This document shows, one piece after another, positions 1 through 6,219 of a DNA stretch of 6,219 nt. The number at the start of each line of letters is the position of its first letter. Position 1 is the stretch's first letter. A model generated the notes under the pieces. It saw only the letters and a program-made list of their open reading frames with translations. It made no database searches and was not told where the DNA came from. The stretch comes from Spirochaetales bacterium (GTDB lineage: Bacteria > Spirochaetota > Spirochaetia > DSM-27196 > SLST01). The stretch lies in the NCBI GenBank assembly GCA_030642995.1, contig DAOWMR010000175.1, positions 1 to 6,219 on the forward strand, in the 5' to 3' direction. Made by a program: the position numbers and the translations under genes.

Positions 1-1
1 A

Positions 2-1411
2 GCTGGATCGGTTCACGGTCTCGTTGGTGAAAACGGGGCCGGCAAATCCACGTTGATCCGTTGTCTTGCGGGAGTTACCAGGGCCGACGCCGGTGAAGTG
101 CACTTGAACGGCGAGTTGACGGAGATCCGGAATGCAGCGGATGCACGGCGAGCGGGCCTGGCATTCATCCATCAGGAACTGAACCTGATCGAATACTTCT
201 CAGCGGCCGAGAACGTCTTTCTCGGGCATTCACTCCCCAAACGATTTGGACTCTATAGCCGGAGAGTGCTCCGTGAACGAGCTCGTGCCATCTTTGACGC
301 GCTGGAAGTGAAGGTACCACTGGATGAGCCCATCAAGTACCTGACACCCGGTCAGCGGGCCATGGTCGCAATTGCCCGCGCATTTGCCGCCGAGGCGACC
401 ATCTACTTTATGGACGAACCGGCGACAGCGTTGACTGATCGCGAGAAGGGACACCTCTTTGCGATGATTGAACGGTTGGTCGGTGACAATCGTTCGGTCG
501 TCTATGTTACACACAACCTCGATGACGTACTTCGAATCTCCGACGAGATCACCGTACTGAGAGACGGTCAAACGGTTGGGCAGTGGAAGACACCGGATAT
601 CGATAAGGACTCACTTATTGCGGCGATGATCGGGGAGGAACTCCAGTGGGAGCCGGTCCCACGACTGGAGATCACCGGCGAATCCCGGTTGAGCGTGACC
701 GGAATCTGCGGCCCCGGGGTTGGCCCTGTTTCGTTCTCCGTGAAGGCCGGTGAGATTCTCGGAATCGGCGGACTCGTGGGCTCCGGCCGGAGCACCCTTC
801 TCCACATGCTGCTTGGGGCGGTGCCGCTTGAAGGCGGTGGTATCGAGGTGGACGGGGTGACGTACAATTCCCTTTCACCACCTGCGGCACTGCAGGCCGG
901 CATTGTTCTGATCCCGGAAGAGCGTCGATCCCAGGGCCTCGCTCTCAATCGTTCTGTGCTTGAGAATGCTATTACCGGCAGCTTGAACCGGTTCTCATCC
1001 AAGGGGTTCATGAAGTACGGCGATGCGCAAGCCGAGGTCCGGCAGGCGGGCGGGCAGGTCAAGCTCAAGACTACAGGATACGATTCACCGGTCAAGACGC
1101 TCTCGGGGGGTAACCAGCAGAAAGTCCTCTTCGGACGTGCGCTCCTTGCCGACCCCAAGGTCCTGCTCCTGGACGAACCAACCAAGGGCGTAGACGTGGG
1201 CGCCAGGCACGAGATCTACGATGTCATCAGGGAACTGGCCGCCGCCGGAGTTGCCGTACTCCTCGTTTCTTCAGACTTCGAAGAGGTTCTCACTCTTTGC
1301 GACCGGCTTCTCTTTCTTCATGAAGGCAGACAGGGGCAGACAGTCGTGAACACGAACATCGGTCAGGAGGAATACCTGACACTCTGCTACGAAGGAGACA
1401 CACGTGAGTGA
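2..1411 (+). CDS. Sugar ABC importer ATPase, two nucleotide-binding domains (RbsA/MglA/XylG type), 5' partial
   Basis: Cytoplasmic ATPase that powers a CUT2-type sugar importer by hydrolysing ATP at two fused nucleotide-binding domains. The frame is open from base 2, so the true start lies outside; 469 residues are visible against about 500 for the family. Visible residues: first domain has Walker A GENGAGKST (9-17), Q-loop Gln58, a degenerate signature LTPGQ (114-118), Walker B with MDEP (about 134-140) and switch His171. The second domain has Walker A GLVGSGRST (257-265) with Arg replacing Lys, signature LSGGNQQ (367-373), Walker B LLLDEPTKGVD ending at 398, and Ser-Ser (423-424) where the switch His would be. 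The Arg and Ser replacements are normal for RbsA/MglA proteins and imply one catalytically strong site. The stop overlaps the permease start by 8 bases. Family is certain; the sugar cannot be read from this subunit. Confidence 0.95.
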   Translation, partial: AGSVHGLVGENGAGKSTLIRCLAGVTRADAGEVHLNGELTEIRNAADARRAGLAFIHQELNLIEYFSAAENVFLGHSLPKRFGLYSRRVLRERARAIFDALEVKVPLDEPIKYLTPGQRAMVAIARAFAAEATIYFMDEPATALTDREKGHLFAMIERLVGDNRSVVYVTHNLDDVLRISDEITVLRDGQTVGQWKTPDIDKDSLIAAMIGEELQWEPVPRLEITGESRLSVTGICGPGVGPVSFSVKAGEILGIGGLVGSGRSTLLHMLLGAVPLEGGGIEVDGVTYNSLSPPAALQAGIVLIPEERRSQGLALNRSVLENAITGSLNRFSSKGFMKYGDAQAEVRQAGGQVKLKTTGYDSPVKTLSGGNQQKVLFGRALLADPKVLLLDEPTKGVDVGARHEIYDVIRELAAAGVAVLLVSSDFEEVLTLCDRLLFLHEGRQGQTVVNTNIGQEEYLTLCYEGDTRE

Positions 1412-2372
1412 TTCACCCGTCACGAAGTTCATCTCGCGGACACCCCAGCGCTTCCTGAAGACGTGGGGAACCCTCATGGGCTTTTTTCTCCTTGTCCTGC
1501 TGTTTTCGGTCATACGACCCGACGCATTTGCCAGTGTCATGAACTTCCGGAACGTCGTTGAACAGGTCGCAACCCTCGCCATTACCGCTGCGGGTGTCAC
1601 GTTGGTGATGGTTACCGGTGACTTTGATCTGTCGGTTGGGGCTATTGCGAGTTTGGCCGGTGTCGTCGTTGCGAAACTGCTCGTCGCCGGGGTGGGTCTC
1701 TTCCCGGCACTCCTTCTCGGGCTCCTGACCGGCGCCGTTCTCGGTGCGATCAATGGACTGCTCATTGCCTATGCCGGGGTCTCTGCGTTTATCGGTACAC
1801 TTGCCGCCATGACGGCCTACGCCGGACTCACACTGTTCGTAACCGGCGGCACAACCGTGTTCGGATTACCGGAACCATTTCGGTATATCGGACAGGAGAG
1901 TCTTGGGCCAATTCCGATTTCGGTGCTGATCATGGCTGCATTGGTCGTCATTACCTGGATTTGTCTGGACTACACGACTTTCGGTCAACGGCTCTATGCA
2001 ATCGGTGGAAACCGCCAGGCCGCATTTCTGGCAGGAATCAACACAAAACGTGCGAGATTCTTTGGATTTGTCTACTCAGGCGTCTTCGCGGCCGTGGCCG
2101 GGATCGTCCTTACAAGCCGCCTCTTCTCGGCGCATCCCCAGGCGGGCGCTCCTCTCATGCTCAACGCAGCCGCAGCCGTGTTCCTGGGCATGACGGCCTT
2201 TCGCGAGGGACAGGCAAACGTGTGGGGCACGTTGCTTGGAGTGTTGATCATGGGCATTCTCAGCAACGGACTCAACATCGTCGGCGTAAACACATACATC
2301 CAGTCGGTGTTGACCGGCGTGATTCTCGTGCTGGCTGTCCTGTTGTCAGGGCTTGCCCAACGAAAGGAATAG
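1404..2372 (+). CDS. Sugar ABC importer permease (RbsC type, BPD_transp_2 family)
   Basis: Inner-membrane subunit that forms the translocation path of the CUT2 importer, normally as a homodimer because such operons often have one permease gene. It has 322 residues, typical for RbsC-like proteins, and is very hydrophobic, with roughly eight to ten membrane segments beginning near residue 22. The DFDLSVGAIASL stretch (73-84) is the family's conserved DLSVG motif. A polar cytoplasmic segment near 191-218 (TTFGQRLYAIGGNRQAA onward) is the usual ATPase-contact region. The C-terminal block around 274-305 (VWGTLLGVLIMG, then NGLNIVGV) is also typical. The GTG start at 1404 is supported by GAAGGAGA (1391-1398) five bases upstream, and it overlaps the ATPase stop, which suggests translational coupling. 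The usual glycine-rich GG..S..GG..S turn before GT is replaced by FLGMTAFREGQANVWGT. Substrate is not readable. Confidence 0.94.
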   Translation: MSDSPVTKFISRTPQRFLKTWGTLMGFFLLVLLFSVIRPDAFASVMNFRNVVEQVATLAITAAGVTLVMVTGDFDLSVGAIASLAGVVVAKLLVAGVGLFPALLLGLLTGAVLGAINGLLIAYAGVSAFIGTLAAMTAYAGLTLFVTGGTTVFGLPEPFRYIGQESLGPIPISVLIMAALVVITWICLDYTTFGQRLYAIGGNRQAAFLAGINTKRARFFGFVYSGVFAAVAGIVLTSRLFSAHPQAGAPLMLNAAAAVFLGMTAFREGQANVWGTLLGVLIMGILSNGLNIVGVNTYIQSVLTGVILVLAVLLSGLAQRKE

Positions 2373-2385
2373 GCGATTCACCAAC

Positions 2386-3177
2386 ATGCACGGAATACGC
2401 CGGTATCTGGCCGAACAGAAGCAACGGGGCCTCGGGACCATCGTCGGATATCTTCCGGGTCTCTTCCCGGATTCCGTTGTGTTTCGTCTCGCCGTACGCG
2501 AGCTCGTGCGGAACAACATCCGGATTGTTGAAGTGGGGGTTCCGGGCGGAGCGCAGGATATGGACGGAGCCATCATTGCAGGCGCATTAGCTTCGGTGCG
2601 GCGGCACGGCCACGATGCCCGATCGGTGATTCAAGAGGCCGTGGCGATAGCCATTGACGAGGGCGCTCTTCCCATTGTCATGGGTTTTCGAGTAGTGATG
2701 GAGGAGTTGGGTGTTGCCGGCTTTCTGAAGATGTCGGCCGAAAACGACGCGGCGGCAATCCTGGTTCCCGATGCCGACGAACATGAGAAGGCAGTGATTG
2801 CGACAATCTCAAACGATCTTGACCTCGGAACGGTGTGTTTCCTGCCTGCGAACGCCCCCCTTCGAAGTTTTCATCAGTCAACCGTGATCGCATACATCCA
2901 GACCGCGGAGGTTTCGACCGGCGGTGACTTCAAACCGGATCTGAAGCTCGTCGAGCGCATTGAAGCGGTTCGCCGTGACTCGAACGGCAGAATCCCGGTT
3001 GCCCTTGGATTCGGGATCAAATCTGTTGATCACATTCGACAGGTGTTCGATCTTGGAGCTGACATCGCCGTGGTCGGCACCGCGTTGGTCGAGGCGCTTG
3101 CCGCAGATCTGGAGACCTTTTCACGGTACGTCCAATCGATCAGCAGCGCAGGGCAGACGCGGAGAGTTTCGTCGTGA
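2386..3177 (+). CDS. TrpA-like TIM-barrel protein, probable stand-alone retro-aldolase in a sugar operon
   Basis: Homologue of tryptophan synthase alpha subunit, which cleaves indole-3-glycerol phosphate to indole and glyceraldehyde 3-phosphate. From ATG 2386 it has 263 residues (E. coli TrpA has 268). Aligned by eye, the catalytic acids fall at the same numbers: Glu49 in VEVGVP and Asp60 in MDG. Other matches are Tyr170 (E. coli Tyr175), Thr178-Gly179 (Thr183-Gly184), the GFGI loop (208-211) and Gly231-Thr232 (Gly234-Ser235, phosphate site). TrpA's SDP motif in the loop that contacts TrpB is replaced by GGA (54-56). No trpB or other trp gene is adjacent; neighbours are a sugar permease and a sugar kinase. 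I infer cleavage of a phosphorylated sugar-like compound; substrate unknown. A TTG at 2353 would add 11 residues inside the permease, but TrpA alignment favours ATG 2386. Its Shine-Dalgarno is poor: AAAGGA (2363-2368) lies 17 bases away, or a weak AGGCG lies at 2371-2375. Family assignment strong, function inferred. Confidence 0.85.
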   Translation: MHGIRRYLAEQKQRGLGTIVGYLPGLFPDSVVFRLAVRELVRNNIRIVEVGVPGGAQDMDGAIIAGALASVRRHGHDARSVIQEAVAIAIDEGALPIVMGFRVVMEELGVAGFLKMSAENDAAAILVPDADEHEKAVIATISNDLDLGTVCFLPANAPLRSFHQSTVIAYIQTAEVSTGGDFKPDLKLVERIEAVRRDSNGRIPVALGFGIKSVDHIRQVFDLGADIAVVGTALVEALAADLETFSRYVQSISSAGQTRRVSS

Positions 3178-4642
3178 CCGTTCATACCATTACCGCGGAT
3201 ATCGGCACCGGCTCGGTGAAGGTTGCGGCGTATGATAGTACCGGCCGCCGGCTGGCTCACGGGGTGGGGGAATACGCCGGACACGATCCGTCGCAGGAGA
3301 CCATCAATCCGGAAGTGTGGGTCTCGGCACTCATCAGTTCGATTGGAGAACTGCGGACGAAGAAGGATCTGTCCAAGACGCGATACCTATTCTCGCCGGA
3401 CAGATGCAGAACCTGGTCCTGGTGAAGGAGGGCAAGGCTGTTGCCGACGCGCTCCTGTACTTCGCCTCCAGGGACAATGAAAGATATCGTCACCTTGTCG
3501 CCGCCACCGGGTACGAAAAAGCAAAGACTATCTGTGGAAACTCACCAGATCCCTCTGGATTTCCCGCCAAGATCCTGTGGTTGGATGATGCTGATCATCA
3601 TGCCCTATCGGACGCGGACACTCTTCTCTGCGGTGCCCATGATTACGTGGCGTATCGCCTTACCGGCAGCCGGCGGACTGATCGAACCACCGCATCAACT
3701 ACCGGCCTTCTCGACATCCAATCGGGGGACTGGTCGGAAGGGATCATTGAGCAGTTGCCAATTGAGCGTTCGATCCTCCCCGAAGTCTGTCGTGGGGACG
3801 CGCTCGACGGCACCATTGGAACGGAATTCCAGGATCTGCTTGGACTGCCCGGTGATCTCGAGGTTATCCACGGTGTAGGGGATGTTGGAGCGAGCGCCCT
3901 CGCTTCGCCGACAGAGGGCAACTATCTCTCGTGCTATCTCGGGACGAGCGGATGGATTCTTGACATTGCCACCAGGGACGCCCCTGGAGATCCGGACGCA
4001 GGAGTCTTCAACCTCCTTCACCCGACCCAGGATCAACTCATTCGTGTGGCGCCGCTCCTGACCGCGACCGGCGCAGTGGACTGGTTTGTCGGTCTGCTCG
4101 ACCATGGGGGAGACGCGCGGGATCGCTTGTACGGGGATCTGGCCGCGGATGCAATGGCCATGACGCACGATCAATCGCGAGTACTGTTTCTTCCATACTT
4201 GTCCGGTGAACGCTCGCCCTTCAAAGATCCGGATGCCAGTGGTTTGTTTCTTGGCATCCGCCGGGGCACCGGACGGGCAGAATTGTTTCGGGCTGTACTT
4301 GAAGGGGTCGCGTTTTCGGTTCGGTCTGTGATTGACGCACTCCCCGACGGCGGTCACGAGGCGACGATTCGCCTCTCCGGTGGTGGCGCCGGTATAGCCG
4401 GCTTACCCAAACTGTTGGCGGACATCACCAATCTGCCGGTTGGCGTAGTGACCGATGGACGGTTCGCCGCGGCTCGCGCTCTCCAGCGTTTGCTGCCGGC
4501 GCCCCCGACTTGTGAGTCTCCCGTTGGGGACCAGTTTTGCCCGGAGCAGGACAGATCTGCGATCGACCGTAAGTATGGTGTGTTTCTTGATGCGTATACG
4601 AAGAACAGGGATCTGATGCATACCCTGTCAATAATTTCGTGA
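3174..4642 (+). pseudogene. FGGY-family carbohydrate kinase (xylulokinase-like), frame broken near 3377
   Basis: ATP-dependent cytoplasmic kinase that would phosphorylate the imported sugar-like substrate. It starts at GTG 3174, overlapping the previous stop as GTGA, with GGAG seven to ten bases upstream. The first frame gives TADIGTGSVKVAAYD, the FGGY phosphate-binding strand, and INPEVW, then loses similarity after about codon 68 and stops at 3425. Homology resumes in another frame around 3377 (DAIPILAGQMQNLVLV) and runs to 4642. One missing base, or two extra, near 3366-3383 explains this. The rejoined protein is about 489 residues, a normal length. Landmarks in joined numbering: GQMQ (about 76-79), HDYVAYRLTG (156-165), catalytic-base Asp237 in GVGD (E. 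coli XylB Asp233), LPYLSGERSP (340-349) and LSGGG (401-405). The C-terminal adenosine-binding region (about 428-450) lacks the usual A-GAA pattern. No other stop interrupts it, so this is either a very recent mutation or a sequencing error. The exact sugar is unknown. Confidence 0.85.
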
Positions 4643-4644
4643 GG

Positions 4645-4650
4645 AGGAGG
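4645..4650 (+). promoter_or_regulatory. Strong Shine-Dalgarno fixing the binding-protein start
   Basis: AGGAGG lies five bases upstream of ATG 4656, which is ideal spacing. An in-frame GTG at 4650 overlaps the last base of this motif and so cannot use it, which favours the ATG. It is the strongest ribosome-binding site in the operon, fitting a binding protein that is usually needed in excess over the membrane complex. Confidence 0.8.
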
Positions 4651-4655
4651 TGCGT

Positions 4656-5570
4656 ATGAAAACCTCAAGATTGGTAGTATTGGTTTTCGCAATGGCTCTC
4701 ATTTCCGGTAGCTTGTGGGCGGCCGGTTCGGAGGAGTCGGCCGGAGGCAAGAAGATCGCCGTCGTGACGCCGTACATGGCAAACGCGACCACGGCGGCAG
4801 TGATCAAGGACTTCGAAGCCGAAGCCGAGGCTCGCGGCTGGACCGTCACGGTTTCAGATACCGCCGGCGATTTCGGCCTGCTCGTCAGCCGCATTCAGGA
4901 TGCCGTCGCGCAGCAGGTTGATGCGATCGTGCTTGGGATGGGTGACCCGGCGCAGATGACCGCCGGACTGAATGCTGCCGCCGATGCCGACATTCCGGTA
5001 TTCGGTCTGGACGCCGGGTTGACCGATGGGGTCTACCTGAACGTGACTTCGGACAATGGTGATCTGGGCCGCCGGGCGGCGCAAGCGCTACTCGACGCAA
5101 TTGGCAACTCAGGTAAGGTAGTCCTGTTCACCCATGATCCTCACCCCGGTGTTCGAGCACGTGCGGACGGCGCCCGTGAGCTCTTTGCAGAGCACGCCGG
5201 CATTGAGATCGTGCGACAGATTCACATTGAAGTTCCCGGCCCGGTCGAGTTTGCGCGCGGGGTAACGGCAGATCTGTTAACCGCCTATGGGAAGGGAGAG
5301 ATCGACGGCATCTGGGCCGGATGGGATGAGCCCGCGTACGGGGCCACCCAGGCCATCAATCAGGCTGAGCGCACCGAAATCCGCGTCGTTGGCGTTGATG
5401 GAACCGACTTCGCTCGGCAGGAAATTGACAGCGGTGACGTATTTGTTGCCACCGTTGTTCAGGACTTCACGGGGATGGCGAGCAAAATTGCAGAGCTGAT
5501 CGACGCGTATCTCAAGGGAGAGATGCCCGACTCCGGAATGTACACAGTGCCCGGGACGCTCTACAAGTAG
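4656..5570 (+). CDS. Periplasmic sugar-binding protein of the ABC importer (RbsB-like, Peripla_BP_4 family)
   Basis: Captures the substrate in the periplasm and delivers it to the permease. The 304-residue protein starts with an export signal: Lys2 and Arg5, a hydrophobic core at about 6-20, and likely signal peptidase I cleavage near residues 22-23 (SLWA before AGSEES). There is no lipobox cysteine, so it should be soluble. The two-lobed type I fold is clear from KIAVVTPYMAN (33-43), AIVLGMGDP (90-98), IPVFGLDAG (113-121) and VVGVDGTD (244-251). Positions matching RbsB ligand residues include Asp119, Arg167 in GVRARADG, Asp224 in GWDEPAYGA, Asp248 and Gln269 in VVQD. Trp and Asp in the fourth segment (RbsB has NDD) suggest a ligand other than ribose. 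It lies 13 bases after the kinase stop and is last in the operon, whereas this gene is often first. The AAGSEE start is reminiscent of spirochaete binding proteins. Family certain, ligand unknown. Confidence 0.93.
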   Translation: MKTSRLVVLVFAMALISGSLWAAGSEESAGGKKIAVVTPYMANATTAAVIKDFEAEAEARGWTVTVSDTAGDFGLLVSRIQDAVAQQVDAIVLGMGDPAQMTAGLNAAADADIPVFGLDAGLTDGVYLNVTSDNGDLGRRAAQALLDAIGNSGKVVLFTHDPHPGVRARADGARELFAEHAGIEIVRQIHIEVPGPVEFARGVTADLLTAYGKGEIDGIWAGWDEPAYGATQAINQAERTEIRVVGVDGTDFARQEIDSGDVFVATVVQDFTGMASKIAELIDAYLKGEMPDSGMYTVPGTLYK

Positions 5571-5580
5571 AGCAAACCTC

Positions 5581-5666
5581 GGAACCGAGCTCTTTCCCGA
5601 TCACTGGGCAGCCTCAGGTGTTGCTGTAGCCGCGTGGCGGCTGTCCGGTGATCGGGCGCGGTTTCC
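5581..5666. terminator. Long inverted repeat, possible terminator between converging genes
   Basis: The arms CCCGATCACTGGGCAG (5596-5611) and CTGTCCGGTGATCGGG (5641-5656) form 16 continuous pairs, two of them G-U, around a 29-base loop. Outer flanks GGAACCG (5581-5587) and CGGTTTCC (5659-5666) can pair with one bulged base. An alternative inner hairpin, AGCCGC/GCGGCT (5628-5633 and 5637-5642) with a three-base GTG loop, competes with it. It begins 11 bases after the binding-protein stop and ends 11 bases before the end of the minus-strand remnant, the right place for a shared terminator. No T-run follows the stem on either strand, so a classical intrinsic terminator is not proven; a dispersed repeat unit is the alternative. 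Confidence 0.5.
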
Positions 5667-5676
5667 AGCCCGGCCC

Positions 5677-5910
5677 CTAGAACGACTTGCTCATATCGAT
5701 CTTCACATCCCCGACAACCTCCGGCTTCACGAAAGTCGACCGGGCGATGAGATCGTCAAGCAGGGCCACGTACGCGTCTCCATCAAGAGGCAGATCGATT
5801 GCCTTGCCTGTGAAGTGGCTCATGAGCACGGCGTTCGCCAGCATCACCGAACCCTGCCCTCCGCCCCGCTCTGCCGCGAGATTGAAGCGCCGACGCCAAT
5901 CGCACTGTAA
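5677..5910 (-). pseudogene. C-terminal remnant of a Gfo/Idh/MocA-like oxidoreductase
   Basis: The minus strand is open from 5961 down to a TAG at 5677-5679 and reads as credible protein from about 5900: DWRRRFNLAAERGGGQGS, then MLANAVLMSHFTGKAIDLPL, ending near FVKPEVVGDVKIDMSKSF. This resembles, from memory, the C-terminal helix and tail of NAD(P)-dependent sugar oxidoreductases of the Gfo/Idh/MocA family. Only about 75 residues of an expected 330 to 400 remain. The Rossmann domain is absent, and the first usable start (GTG 5847) would give just 56 residues, so it should be non-functional. Similarity fades just before the Uma2 gene, as if the 5' part had been replaced. It converges on the sugar operon. 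That it is protein remnant is fairly convincing; the family name is less sure. Confidence 0.5.
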
Positions 5911-5944
5911 TCCTTCGGTGAGGTATACTCGAAGAGGGAGACCA

Positions 5945-6219
5945 ATGCCGGTATTTGTTGATCACAAGCTCAAGCTTACCTACGACGACCTCAAGGACAT
6001 TCCCGAGGACGATCCCTATCATCACGAAATCATCGATGGGATGCATGTGGCCACTCCGTCACCGATCACCCGGCACCAGTACGTCTCCAAACGTCTGCAG
6101 TATCAGCTCTACACGTTGATCGAACTCGCGGGCCTCGGAGAGATGTTCGCGGCGCCCATGGACGTGGAACTCGGCCGGTACGACGTCTTTGAACCGGACC
6201 TGCTCGTAATCCTGAACGA
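5945..6219 (+). CDS. Uma2-family (DUF820) putative endonuclease-fold protein, 3' partial
   Basis: The first 91 residues of a gene that runs off the window; the family is usually about 180-200 residues. ATG 5945 is preceded by GAGGGAG (5934-5940) at four bases. Family features visible are LTYDDLKDIP (10-19), the YHHEIIDG block (25-32) with its conserved Glu, TPSPITRHQ (37-45), AAPMDVELGRYDV (about 70-82) and EPDLLVIL (83-90), where the Asp of PD matches the PD-(D/E)XK nuclease fold. The expected downstream E-X-K residues lie outside. Uma2 proteins are abundant, often multicopy and of poorly known role; many are linked only by fold to restriction-type nucleases. It is not obviously part of the sugar operon, being separated from it by the inverted repeat and the oxidoreductase remnant. 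Confidence 0.85.
   Translation, partial: MPVFVDHKLKLTYDDLKDIPEDDPYHHEIIDGMHVATPSPITRHQYVSKRLQYQLYTLIELAGLGEMFAAPMDVELGRYDVFEPDLLVILN

Noticed and set aside
568..1185. Long minus-strand open frame opposite the ATPase
   Set aside because: Its translation is rich in Pro, Ser and Arg with no recognisable domain, and it lies fully antisense to a clear ATPase gene. The same holds for the minus frames at 1271-1765 and 3695-4357.
1961..2590. Plus-strand open frame of 209 codons across the permease/TrpA-like junction
   Set aside because: It is out of frame with two well-supported genes, rich in Arg and Gly, and resembles no family.
2386..3177. Reading the TrpA homologue as ordinary tryptophan biosynthesis
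   Set aside because: There is no adjacent trpB, trpC or trpF, the gene overlaps a sugar kinase and follows a sugar permease, and the SDP motif of the TrpB-contact loop is lost. A remote biosynthetic role is not strictly excluded.
3360..3385. Programmed -1 frameshifting in the kinase, with AAGGA as an upstream stimulator
   Set aside because: The shift region reads TCCAAGACG, with no slippery heptamer, and the Lys tRNA could not re-pair with CAA one base back. Mutation or sequencing error is simpler.
3971..3987. Small perfect hairpins inside the kinase, such as CCAGGG/CCCTGG
   Set aside because: Short stems of this size occur by chance in GC-rich coding DNA, and no regulatory context supports them.
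5924..5929. TATACT as a -10 box for the Uma2 gene
   Set aside because: No -35 match lies 16-18 bases upstream, and a start site about seven bases downstream would cut into the Shine-Dalgarno at 5934-5940.
5783..6046. Minus-strand open frame of 87 codons across the start of Uma2
   Set aside because: It is antisense to the Uma2 start and out of frame with the oxidoreductase remnant. Its arginine-rich translation has no domain.

Overview
This 6.2 kb window is moderately GC-rich bacterial DNA. It carries most of a tightly packed plus-strand operon for uptake and metabolism of a sugar-like compound, followed by a short, rearranged tail. The likely host is a spirochaete or a relative. This is inference, resting mainly on the start of the binding protein, where a signal peptide runs straight into an AAGSEE-type mature end, a pattern common in spirochaete binding proteins. 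No rRNA or other phylogenetic marker is present.

Layout: (1) 2-1411, tandem-domain ATPase of a ribose/galactose-type (CUT2) ABC importer, missing about 30 N-terminal residues at the window edge. (2) 1404-2372, its membrane permease. (3) 2386-3177, a homologue of tryptophan synthase alpha subunit (TrpA). (4) 3174-4642, an FGGY-family carbohydrate kinase whose reading frame is broken near base 3377. (5) 4656-5570, the periplasmic binding protein. Junctions are an 8-base overlap, a 13-base gap, a 4-base GTGA overlap and a 13-base gap, so the five genes look like one transcript. Its promoter lies outside the window.

The most interesting point is the TrpA homologue. No trp gene is next to it. It sits between the permease and the kinase of a sugar-uptake operon, yet keeps TrpA's two catalytic acids at the same residue numbers (Glu49, Asp60) together with the phosphate-site and barrel landmarks. 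It has lost the SDP motif of the loop that contacts TrpB. The simplest reading is a stand-alone retro-aldolase that cleaves the phosphorylated product of the kinase, perhaps to glyceraldehyde 3-phosphate and a second fragment. The plan (importer, FGGY kinase, TIM-barrel lyase) resembles the Lsr autoinducer-2 system, but the genes differ and the substrate is unknown.

Tail: 5571-5944 has no intact gene. It holds a long inverted repeat (5581-5666), a plausible terminator between converging genes, then a minus-strand remnant (5677-5910) that looks like the C-terminal end of a Gfo/Idh/MocA-type oxidoreductase. Its N-terminal part is absent. From 5945 a Uma2-family (DUF820) gene runs off the right edge.
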